A stretch of DNA of 16,069 nt from an uncultured bacterium (GTDB taxonomy: Bacteria > Planctomycetota > UBA1135 > GCA-002686595), in the NCBI GenBank assembly GCA_902826945.1, contig CADEGS010000089.1:1-16069 (forward strand), read 5' to 3'. Below the pieces are notes generated by a model. That model searched no databases and was not told the DNA's origin. It saw only the letters and a program-made list of their open reading frames with translations. The position numbers and the translations under genes were made by a program. Shown here piece by piece: positions 6,503 to 13,649 of this stretch; position 1 is the first letter of the stretch, and every line of letters starts with the position of its first letter.

Positions 6503-7867
6503 ATGCGCCTCCTCACGCTCCCCCTGCTCGCGGCGCTGCTCGCCGCGGCGGCGCCCGGGTGCGCGCGCCCCGCGCGGCCCCCGAGCCTCTTGCTCGTCTC
6601 GCTCGACACGCTGCGGCCCGACCGCCTGGCCTGCTACGGGGCGCCGCGCGCGACGGCGCCCTCGCTCGACGCGCTGGCCGCGCGCGGCGCGCTCCTGGAG
6701 GACGTCAGCGCGCCCTCGCCCTGGACGCTGCCCTCGCACGCCTCGCTCCTGACCGGCCTGTACCCCGCCCGCCACGGGGTGAGCGACCGCGAGCACAGCC
6801 TGGGCGCGGGCTGCACGACGCTGGCGGAGCGCCTGGCCGCCGCCGGCTACCGCACGCACGCGGTCGTGAACGCCGAGCACGTCAGCGCGCGCTACGGTCT
6901 CGGACGCGGCTTCGAGGCCTACGACCAGGTCAGCGAGTGGGGCGTCGATGCCGGCGGGGCGCGGCGCATCGTGAACCGCGGCGGCGAGGTCACCGCGCGC
7001 GGCCTGGCCTGGCTGGAGCAGGCGCAGGACGAGCCCTTCTTCCTCTTCCTGCACTACTACGACGCGCACACCGACCTCGACCCCGACCCGCGCTGGCGCG
7101 AGGCTTTCGCCGGCGCGCCGTACCCGGGCGCGCCCAGCGGGCGCACCGAGGAGCTGCTCGCCGCGCGCGCCGGCGCGCGCGCCCTCGACGCGCGCGACGC
7201 CGCCTGGCTGCGCGACCTCTACGACGCCGAGGTGCGCACGCTCGACGAGCACCTGGCGCGCCTGTTCCGCGGCCTGGCGGAGCTCGGCCTCGCGGAGAGC
7301 ACGCTGGTCGTGGTCACCTCCGACCACGGCGAGGAGTTCCTCGAGCACGGCTCGCTCCTGCACGGTCGCACCTACTACCAGGAGGTGATCGCGATCCCGC
7401 TCTTGCTGGCGGGGCCGGGCGTCCCGGCCGGCGTGCGCGTGGCCGAGCCGGTCGGGCTGGTGGACGTCGCGCCGACGGCGCTCGCGCTGCTCGGGCAGCC
7501 GCCGCCCGAGGGGCTCGACGGCCGCGACCTCTCGCCGCTCCTGCGCGGCGCGTCGCTCGCGCCGCAGACGCTCTTCGCCGAGGCCGACCACAACAACACG
7601 TTCCAGGGCGCGAGCGCGCCGGGGCTGTTCCGCATGGCGCGCCGCGGCGCCTGGAAGCTGGTGCGGAACGAGCGCGACGGCGCGCTCGAGCTCTACGACC
7701 TGGCGCAGGACCCGCGCGAGCGCGCGGAGCGCTCGGCCGCCGAGCCGGCGCGCGCGGCGGAGCTCGCCGGCGCGCTCGAGCGCTTCCGCGCGGGCGCCGC
7801 CGAGGGCGCGGCTCTGGCGCCGCTCTCGCCCGCGGAGCTGGAGCGCCTGCGCGCGCTCGGCTACTGA
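6503..7867 (+). CDS. Sulfatase-like hydrolase/transferase, lipoprotein, Thr active-site type
   Basis: A 454-residue alkaline-phosphatase-superfamily protein. The signal has a lipobox ending at C20 (AAPGC). Metal ligands are visible as D35 (SLDTLRPD), D274/H275 (SDHGEEF) and H287. The active-site segment TLPSHASLLTG has T75 where sulfatases carry the Cys/Ser of the C/S-x-P-S-R motif and H79 in place of Arg. The Cys/Ser needed for formylglycine is therefore absent, and the enzyme is better viewed as a Thr-dependent phospho-hydrolase or transferase (as in NPPs or LtaS) or a non-canonical sulfatase. The C-terminal part includes WKLVRN and LYDLAQDP, typical of sulfatases, and ends ERLRALGY. The periplasmic or surface substrate is unknown. 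It is divergent from the S1 gene and followed after 110 nt by the DUF4388 gene. Confidence 0.88.
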   Translation: MRLLTLPLLAALLAAAAPGCARPARPPSLLLVSLDTLRPDRLACYGAPRATAPSLDALAARGALLEDVSAPSPWTLPSHASLLTGLYPARHGVSDREHSLGAGCTTLAERLAAAGYRTHAVVNAEHVSARYGLGRGFEAYDQVSEWGVDAGGARRIVNRGGEVTARGLAWLEQAQDEPFFLFLHYYDAHTDLDPDPRWREAFAGAPYPGAPSGRTEELLAARAGARALDARDAAWLRDLYDAEVRTLDEHLARLFRGLAELGLAESTLVVVTSDHGEEFLEHGSLLHGRTYYQEVIAIPLLLAGPGVPAGVRVAEPVGLVDVAPTALALLGQPPPEGLDGRDLSPLLRGASLAPQTLFAEADHNNTFQGASAPGLFRMARRGAWKLVRNERDGALELYDLAQDPRERAERSAAEPARAAELAGALERFRAGAAEGAALAPLSPAELERLRALGY

Positions 7868-7971
7868 CGCGACGCCCGGCAGCTTTTTCCGGGCAGGCGG
7901 GGGATCGCGTCAACTCGCCGCGGCGGCGCGGCCGAAAGGCCTGGGGCTCCTCGCCGGGGGGAAGGGGAGCC
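7865..7971 (+). promoter_or_regulatory. Structured leader upstream of the DUF4388 gene
   Basis: This stretch has several inverted repeats. TGACGCGA (7865-7872, starting at the sulfatase stop codon) pairs with TCGCGTCA (7905-7912) and encloses GCCCGG (7874-7879) / CCGGGC (7889-7894), with TTTTT in the loop. GGCC-GAAA-GGCC (7930-7941) forms a GNRA tetraloop hairpin. GGCTCC (7945-7950) pairs with GGAGCC (7966-7971), covering most of the Shine-Dalgarno AAGGGGAG (7962-7969). Short stems are easy to find in GC-rich DNA, so folding is possible but not shown. Confidence 0.35.
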
Positions 7972-7977
7972 TCCCGA

Positions 7978-9654
7978 ATGACGCTCCAGGGCGACCTCTC
8001 GACGCTGCAGCTCGCGGACCTCCTGCAGAGCATCGAGCACGGCGGCAAGACCGGCGTGCTCGCGATCGAGGGGCCCGGCGGCACGCGCCGCGTGTACTTC
8101 GAGGGCGGCAAGCTCTCGGCGCTGGCGGCGCCCGGGCGGCCGGCGCTGGTGGACGTGCTCGTGGCGAGCGGCGCGCTCGGGGCGCGCGCGCTGGAGACGG
8201 CGCGGCGCAAGCGCAAGGGCAGCCGGCGCTCGCTCGGGGAGACGCTCGTGAGCGCGCGCAGCATCGACGCCGAGGCCCTGCGCGAGATCGCCGAGGCGCG
8301 CCTGCTGGACGAGGCCTGCGAGCTCGTGGCCGAGCGCAACGACGCCTTCCGCTTCGAGGAGGGCGGGCCCCCGCGCGGGATGTTCGACGCGGAGGAGCGG
8401 CGCCTGGGGCTGCAGCTCGCCTCGGGCCCGCTCTTGCTCGAGTCCGCGCGCCGCGAGGACCACTGGCGCATGATCCGCCAGCGCGTGCCCTCCGACGGCG
8501 CGCACTTCGTCGCCGTGCGCGAGCCCGCCGCGGGCGAGGACGAGCTGGCGGCCGCGCTGCTCGCGAGCCTCGACGGGACGCGCAGCGTCGCCGAGGCGCT
8601 GGCCGCCTTCCCGCACCGGCGCTTCGACGCCTACCGCGTGCTGTCCGACCTGGTCGAGGCGGGCGCCGTGCGGCTGGCGCGCCCCGAGGATCTGCTGCGC
8701 ATGGTGCGCGAGCGCGCGAAGCGCGAGCCCGAGCGCGCCTGGACGCTGCTCGAGCGCGCGCTCGAGGGCGCGCCGCAGGAGCGCGAGCTCCTGGTCGAGC
8801 GCGCGCTCCTGGGCGAGGGGCTGGGCAAGCTGGAGGAGGCGGCCGAGGCGCTCAAGGTGCTCGCGCACCTGCATCTCGAGGCCGGCCGCGCCGACGAGGG
8901 GCGCGCGCGGCTCGAGGACGCGAAGCGCGTCGCGCCGGCCGACCCGGCGGTGTGGGAGAGGAGCTACCGCCTGGCGCTCTCCCAGGGGCGCGGCGCGGAC
9001 GCGCTCGCCGACGGCCGGCACCTGGCCGAGCTCTACCGCCAGCCGGGCTTGCACCGCAAGGCGGCCCTGGTGCTGGCCGAGCTGACGCAGCTCGCGCCCG
9101 AGGACTTCGGGCTGTGCCGCGAGCTCGCGCACGAGCTCGCGGACGCGGGCGACTCGGCCCCGGCGCTGGCCGCGCTGGAGGGCTTCGCGCGCGCGGCGCT
9201 CGGCCGCGGCGACGACCGCGGCGCGCGCGCCGCGCTGGAGGAGCTGCTGCGCTTCGACGCCGGGCGCGAGGACGCCCGCGCCGCGATCGCGCGCATCGAC
9301 GACGGGCTCTACGAGCGCCGGCGGCGGCGCAGGCAGCGGCTGCGCCGCTCCGCGCTCTGGCTCGCGCTGGCCGCGCTGGCGCTCCTCGTGGCGGTGCGCG
9401 AGGCCGCCGCGCGCGGGGCGCTGGCCGGCGCCGAGCGCGCCATCGCGCGCGGCGAGTGGATCGAGGCCAAGCGCTACGAGCGCGCGGCGGCGGCGCTCGA
9501 GGCCGTCGCGCGCGCGCACCCGTGGACGAGCACGGCGCTGTTCGACGTGCCGCGGCTCGTGGCCGAGCTGCGCGCGAAGGATCAGTCGGCCGGTGCGGAG
9601 GCGTACGCCTCGAGCTCCGCGCGCTCGGGCGCGTCGGGCGCGAGCGACAGGTAG
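7978..9654 (+). CDS. DUF4388 (PATAN) - TPR - membrane protein
   Basis: A 558-residue protein. Residues 1-130 match the DUF4388/PATAN style: LQGDLSTLQLADLLQSIEHGGKTGVLAI (with the usual GxLs...dLLQ...kTGvL pattern), then RRVYFEGGKLSAL. This domain occurs in signalling proteins of Deltaproteobacteria-like and Planctomycetota-like bacteria. A winged-helix-like piece follows around 200-235. Residues 250-440 are helical TPR-like repeats (ALEGAPQEREL, RVAPADPAVWERSY, QLAPEDFGL). A run of Arg (447-457) precedes one membrane helix (about 459-475), leaving a short tail outside. The ATG at 7978 has a strong Shine-Dalgarno 8 nt upstream. The last 24 or so residues (SAGAEAYASSSARSGASGASDR) are low complexity and lie within the overlap with the opposite gene. 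Likely a cytosolic scaffold or signalling protein tethered to the membrane; partner unknown. Confidence 0.8.
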   Translation: MTLQGDLSTLQLADLLQSIEHGGKTGVLAIEGPGGTRRVYFEGGKLSALAAPGRPALVDVLVASGALGARALETARRKRKGSRRSLGETLVSARSIDAEALREIAEARLLDEACELVAERNDAFRFEEGGPPRGMFDAEERRLGLQLASGPLLLESARREDHWRMIRQRVPSDGAHFVAVREPAAGEDELAAALLASLDGTRSVAEALAAFPHRRFDAYRVLSDLVEAGAVRLARPEDLLRMVRERAKREPERAWTLLERALEGAPQERELLVERALLGEGLGKLEEAAEALKVLAHLHLEAGRADEGRARLEDAKRVAPADPAVWERSYRLALSQGRGADALADGRHLAELYRQPGLHRKAALVLAELTQLAPEDFGLCRELAHELADAGDSAPALAALEGFARAALGRGDDRGARAALEELLRFDAGREDARAAIARIDDGLYERRRRRRQRLRRSALWLALAALALLVAVREAAARGALAGAERAIARGEWIEAKRYERAAAALEAVARAHPWTSTALFDVPRLVAELRAKDQSAGAEAYASSSARSGASGASDR

Positions 9655-11270
9655 CGCGCGAAGGCGTCGAGCGCGCGCGCGCGCGCCCCCGCGCGGCGCG
9701 CGGCCTCGCCCTGCAGCCAGGCGCAGTGCGCGTCGTGCGGGTGCCCGGCGGCGTAGGCGTCGAGGAGCGGCAGCGCTTCCGCCGCGCGCCCGAGGCGGAA
9801 GAGCGCCACGGCGCGGTTGTAGGCGAGCTCCTCGCGCACGACGGGGCTCACCACCGGCCCGCTCCAGCGCTCGAGCAGGGCCAGCGCGTCGGCCGGGCGC
9901 CCGACGGCCAGCAGGTTGGCGCTGGAGGCGAGCAGCGTCCGCTCGCCGTCGAAGTACGAGACGATGCCCGGGTGCGGCGCGAAGCAGGCCGCGTAGAGCG
10001 GCGTGGCCAGCGCCGGGCGGCCGATGCGGTCGAGGTGCCGCGCCAGCTGCGAGAGCCCCTCGAGGTAGTCGGGCCGCCGCGCGAGCTCGGTCGCGAACAG
10101 CGTCCCGTCGCTCGCGAACACGCGCAGGCGCGGGACGTCGCGCCACGCGTACAGGCCGGCCAGCGCGAGGCCGGACGCCGCGAGCGCGAGCCCGGTGCGC
10201 GGGCGCGCGCGCGCGGCCAGGGCGGCGCGCGCGGCGGCCTCGACCACGCCGCCGAGGAAGGCCAGCGTCGGCACGTGCAGGAAGCGGTCGGCGCGGAAGT
10301 GCAGGATCGGCACGACCTGCGCCACCGGCAGGAGCGCGAGGTGTCCGAGCACGAGCCACTTGCGCGCCCACGGCCGGCGGCGCCACAGCCAGACCTCGGC
10401 GAAGAGCACCAGCGCGAGGGCCGCGAGCCCGCGCGCGCGCGCGACGCCGTCGAGCGCGCCGAAGCGCGTCACGGTGTCGGCGATCGTCGGGTCGAGCGGC
10501 AGCACGAGCCGGCGCAGGTCGTCGAGGTAGACCAGCGCGAAGGTCGCCAGGCGCTCGGGGAGCCCGAGCGTCGAGGCGTACGGCGGCGCCGCGCCCAAGA
10601 GCCGCCACAGCGCGACCAGCGCGGCCAGCGCCCACGCGCGGTCCACCCAGGCGCCGGACACGCGGCACGCGCCGCGTCCGCCGCGCTCGGCGAGCCAGGC
10701 GAGCGACGCGCCGAGCGGCAGCACGAAGGCCGTCTCCTTGGCGAGCAGCGCGAGCCCGTAGCAGGAGAGCGAGAGCGCGACGTCGCTGCGGCGCGCGGGC
10801 GCGGGGTAGCGGCGCACGGCCAGCGCCACCGAGCCGGCCAGCGCGGCGAAGACGATCAGGTCGGCCTTGGCGTGGATCAGGCCGGCGCAGGCCGTGTTCA
10901 GCGGGTGCAGCCCGAACAGGAGCGCCAGGAGCCCCGCCGCGGGCAGCGACCATCCCAGCCGGCGCGCGACGAGCAGCACGAGCGCCACGTCCAGCAGGTG
11001 CCACAGGCGCGTCGTGACCTGGAAGCCGCGCGGCGCGAGCCCGAACAGCGCGCGGTCGAGGGAGTGCGCCAGGCTGTACAGCGGCCGGTGGTAGCCGGCG
11101 AAGTTGCGGTCGTCGCGCAGCAGCGCCAGCGCCTCCCCGGGCGTGTCCGCCGTCAGCGCGCCCTCCTCGATCTCGTAGTGGTCGAGCCACACGAAGCCGT
11201 TGTCGAGACCCGTCGCGTAGACGGCCGCCACGCCGCCGAGCACGAGCACGAGGGTGAGGAGGAGCCGCAT
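9582..11270 (-). CDS. TMTC-like polytopic membrane glycosyltransferase with C-terminal TPRs
   Basis: A 562-residue protein with about nine to eleven hydrophobic segments in the first 370 residues, then TPR-like helices (about 395-545: LARHLDRIGRPALATPLY, NRAVALFRLGRAAEALPLL, LQGEAARRAGARARALDAF). Landmarks of the bacterial TMTC/GT-C-type family are NGFVWLDHYEI (24-34) in the first periplasmic loop, YHRPLYSLAHSLDRALFG (60-77), LHPLNTACAG (121-130), LLAKETAFVLP (175-185) and DRFLHVP (328-334). Such proteins are thought to transfer a sugar from a lipid carrier to a protein or glycan on the outer face of the membrane. The usual WDD is WLD here, so one loop Asp is replaced by Leu. It is divergent from the second sulfatase-like gene; its last 73 nt overlap the 3' end of the DUF4388 gene. 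The TGA at 9582-9584 ends the frame. Confidence 0.82.
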   Translation of the reverse strand: MRLLLTLVLVLGGVAAVYATGLDNGFVWLDHYEIEEGALTADTPGEALALLRDDRNFAGYHRPLYSLAHSLDRALFGLAPRGFQVTTRLWHLLDVALVLLVARRLGWSLPAAGLLALLFGLHPLNTACAGLIHAKADLIVFAALAGSVALAVRRYPAPARRSDVALSLSCYGLALLAKETAFVLPLGASLAWLAERGGRGACRVSGAWVDRAWALAALVALWRLLGAAPPYASTLGLPERLATFALVYLDDLRRLVLPLDPTIADTVTRFGALDGVARARGLAALALVLFAEVWLWRRRPWARKWLVLGHLALLPVAQVVPILHFRADRFLHVPTLAFLGGVVEAAARAALAARARPRTGLALAASGLALAGLYAWRDVPRLRVFASDGTLFATELARRPDYLEGLSQLARHLDRIGRPALATPLYAACFAPHPGIVSYFDGERTLLASSANLLAVGRPADALALLERWSGPVVSPVVREELAYNRAVALFRLGRAAEALPLLDAYAAGHPHDAHCAWLQGEAARRAGARARALDAFARYLSLAPDAPERAELEAYASAPAD

Positions 11271-11284
11271 CGGCGCGGCGGGGC

Positions 11285-11290
11285 ATCCTA
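11285..11290 (-). promoter_or_regulatory. Putative -10 box (TAGGAT) of the TMTC-like gene
   Basis: The minus-strand hexamer TAGGAT ends 14 nt before the ATG at 11270, implying a leader of about 8 nt and no room for a well-spaced Shine-Dalgarno. It is the only AT-containing patch between the gene and the divergent promoter at 11339. Confidence 0.4.
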
Positions 11291-11338
11291 CGGCGCTCGC
11301 GCGCGGCGCGCGCGCTTCCCGCGCCGCGCGCGCTCGAT

Positions 11339-11344
11339 TAGCCT
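11339..11344 (+). promoter_or_regulatory. Putative -10 box (TAGCCT) of the second sulfatase-like gene
   Basis: TAGCCT ends 9 nt before the ATG at 11354, giving a leader of about 3 nt. The hexamer is identical to the one before the 101-residue gene at 1904-1909. Confidence 0.42.
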
Positions 11345-11353
11345 GGTCGCCCG

Positions 11354-13603
11354 ATGTCCGCCGCGCGCTCCCTCCCGCTCGCCCTGGCCGTGCTCTCCGC
11401 CGCGTGCGGGGGCGCGGCGCCGCCGTCGTGGACGCCGCTGGCGCGCGCCGGCGCGCCGGACGAGACCGGCGCCGCAGCGCTCCCCGTCGGGAGCCTGGGC
11501 GGGGAGGCGGTGCGCTTCCTGAGCGACGAGCGCGGGCCCTGGATCGAGGCGACGCTGCCGCGCGCGGCCTGGAGCCAGCGCGAGAGCGGCGCCTGGACCG
11601 CGCGCCTGCCGCTCGCCGGCCGCGGCGCGCCGGCCGAGGGCGCGCCGGTCGAGCTGGCGGTGCCCGCCGACGCGGCGTCCGGACGGCCGGCGCGCCGCTA
11701 CGCGCCGACGACGCGCGCCGCGGTCAGCGCGGGCAGCTTCCCGCCGGGGCACTTCGTCGTGTCGAGCGAGGGCGGCGCGCGCGGGCGCACGAGCTGGGTC
11801 ATCCTGCGCCTGGGCGCGGACGAGGAGCCCGCCGAGCGCACCCTGGTGCGCGTCTTCGCGCAGGCCGCCGACCCGAGCGATCCCGGACGCGTGGCGGGCG
11901 CGCGCCTGAGCGGCGAGGGCTTCGCGCTCGTGCCGGGCCGTCCCGTGACGCGCGCGGTGGACGTGCGCGGGTCGAGCGTGCTGCGCTTCGCCACGAGCTA
12001 CGAGCCCGCGCTGCCGCCCGGCCGCGGCGAGGCGGGGCGCGCGCGCTTCCGCGTGCTGCTCGACGGGCGCGCGCTCCTCGAGCACGTCGTCGGCAAGCCG
12101 CAGCAGGGCGAGGTCGAGCGCCACGCGGTGGCGCTGCCCGAGGGGCGCGGCGAGCTCACCTTCGAGGTGGACGGGCCCTTCGCCTACGCGTCGGTCGTCG
12201 CGCCCGTGATCGGCCCGGCCGAGATCGGCACCTACGGCGCGCGGCCGTGGGGCAAGGCGCGCCCCGACGTCGTGGTGTTCCTGGCCGACACGTTCCGCGC
12301 CGACAACATGCGCGTCTACGGCTCGGACCTGCCGCTGACGCCGTTCCTGGACGAGCTGGCCGGCCGCTCGCTCCTGTGCCGCGAGGCCTGGTCGGCGGCG
12401 ACCTACACGATGCCCTCGCACGCGGTGCTCTTCTCGGGGCTGTACGCGCGGCAGACCGGCGCCACGACGACGCTCACGGCGCTGCCCGACGAGGTGCGCA
12501 CGATCGCCGAGCGCTTCGCCGAGCGCGGCTACCGCACCGGCGCGGTCACCGACGCGGTCGTCGTCTCGCAGCAGAACAACCTCGACCAGGGCTTCGAGAC
12601 CTTCGACGAGCTGCACGGCAAGCTGGAGGACACCCTGGCGCGCGCGCGCGCGTTCCTCGACGCCGACGACGGGCGCCCGGTCTTCCTGTACGTGCAGAGC
12701 TACCGCGCGCACTCCCCCTACGTGGCGAGCCCGGCGGCGCGCGAGCGCCTGCGGGGGCTGCTCGAGGTGCCGGCCAGCTTCGGCGCGCTCAGCGCCGAGC
12801 TCGTGGAGCTGGCGCACGAGCTGGGCCTCGAGGGCGACCTCTCGAACCTGCGCAAGACGACCAAGGAGTTCCACGAGAAGGTCTACGTCGAGCGCGGCGC
12901 GAGCGCGGAGCAGGTCGCGCGCTACGAGCGCATCGTGGCCGACCTGCGCGCGCTCTACCGCGCCGGGGCGAGCGACGTGGACGACGGCGTGCGCGCCTTC
13001 TACGAGGAGATCGAGGGACGCGGCCTGCTCGCGCACGGCCTGCTCGTCTTCACGAGCGACCACGGCGAGGCCTTCAACGAGCACGACAAGGTCTTCCACG
13101 GCGGCAAGGTGTGGGGCGAGACGACGCGCGTGCCGCTCTTCCTGCACGGGCCGCTGGCCGGCCAGGGGGTGCTCGAGCACCCCGTCTCCCTGATCGACCT
13201 GCCCCCGACGCTGGCCGAGGTGGCCGGGCTCGACCCCGAGGGCTTCCTCGGCACCTCGCTCCTGCGCCTCGACCGCGACCGGCCGATCTTCGCCTTCGAG
13301 AACCAGGGCGGCGACGTCTCGACGTTCGCGATCATCGACGCCGAGCGGAAGGTGATGGGGTACGAGGACCCCGAGCGGCGCGCGCGCGGCGAGCTCTTCG
13401 CCGCCTTCGACCTGGGCGCCGACCCGCACGAGGCGCGCGACCTGTCGGGCGCGTCCCCGGCCTGGGCCAGCGATCTCCTGCAGCGCCTGACCCCGGCCGT
13501 CGAGGAGCTCTCGACCCCGCGCTTCGGCGCGCACGCGGCGCCGGTCGATCCGGCGCGCATGGAGACGCTGCGCGCGCTGGGCTACGGCGGCGAGGACGAG
13601 TGA
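11354..13603 (+). CDS. Large sulfatase-like lipoprotein, Thr active-site type, with an N-terminal beta-rich domain
   Basis: A 749-residue protein. The lipobox ends at C18 (LSAAC). Residues about 40-290 form a beta-rich region with no recognised family and end in a jelly-roll-like stretch (RFRVLLDGRALLEHVV, GELTFEVDGPFAYASVV). The alkaline-phosphatase-superfamily domain starts at about 304: D312 (FLADTFRADN), the active-site segment YTMPSHAVLFSG with T352 in place of the Cys/Ser of sulfatases and H356 in place of Arg, then D569/H570 (TSDHGEAFNEH) and H582 (FHGGKVWGE). A helical insert at about 455-555 lies before the SDHGE motif. The C-terminus ends ETLRALGYGGEDE. It is much longer than the first paralogue in this window. 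Likely acts on a surface glycan, teichoic-type or lipid phosphodiester or sulfate ester; the substrate is not predictable. Confidence 0.87.
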   Translation: MSAARSLPLALAVLSAACGGAAPPSWTPLARAGAPDETGAAALPVGSLGGEAVRFLSDERGPWIEATLPRAAWSQRESGAWTARLPLAGRGAPAEGAPVELAVPADAASGRPARRYAPTTRAAVSAGSFPPGHFVVSSEGGARGRTSWVILRLGADEEPAERTLVRVFAQAADPSDPGRVAGARLSGEGFALVPGRPVTRAVDVRGSSVLRFATSYEPALPPGRGEAGRARFRVLLDGRALLEHVVGKPQQGEVERHAVALPEGRGELTFEVDGPFAYASVVAPVIGPAEIGTYGARPWGKARPDVVVFLADTFRADNMRVYGSDLPLTPFLDELAGRSLLCREAWSAATYTMPSHAVLFSGLYARQTGATTTLTALPDEVRTIAERFAERGYRTGAVTDAVVVSQQNNLDQGFETFDELHGKLEDTLARARAFLDADDGRPVFLYVQSYRAHSPYVASPAARERLRGLLEVPASFGALSAELVELAHELGLEGDLSNLRKTTKEFHEKVYVERGASAEQVARYERIVADLRALYRAGASDVDDGVRAFYEEIEGRGLLAHGLLVFTSDHGEAFNEHDKVFHGGKVWGETTRVPLFLHGPLAGQGVLEHPVSLIDLPPTLAEVAGLDPEGFLGTSLLRLDRDRPIFAFENQGGDVSTFAIIDAERKVMGYEDPERRARGELFAAFDLGADPHEARDLSGASPAWASDLLQRLTPAVEELSTPRFGAHAAPVDPARMETLRALGYGGEDE

Positions 13604-13606
13604 GCG

Positions 13607-13644
13607 GCCCGCGCTCCCGCCGCGTCTGCGGCGGGAGCGCGGGC
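13607..13644. terminator. Bidirectional 17-bp hairpin between convergent genes
   Basis: A perfect 17-bp inverted repeat (arms 13607-13623 and 13628-13644) closes on the loop GTCT. It lies 3 nt after the plus-strand stop (13603) and 5 nt before the minus-strand stop (13650), so it can end both transcripts. There is no T-tract on either side, but the stem is almost pure GC and is the strongest in the window. Confidence 0.8.
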
Positions 13645-13649
13645 GCGGA

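Noticed and set aside
6503..7867. Plain 'arylsulfatase' annotation
   Set aside because: The Cys/Ser needed for formylglycine is replaced by Thr, so sulfatase activity should not be assumed.
7861..11286. 1141-codon open frame on the minus strand across the DUF4388 and TMTC-like genes
   Set aside because: Its translation is an Arg/Ala/Gly-rich blur, the usual shadow of high-GC genes, and it overlaps two genes with clear domains.
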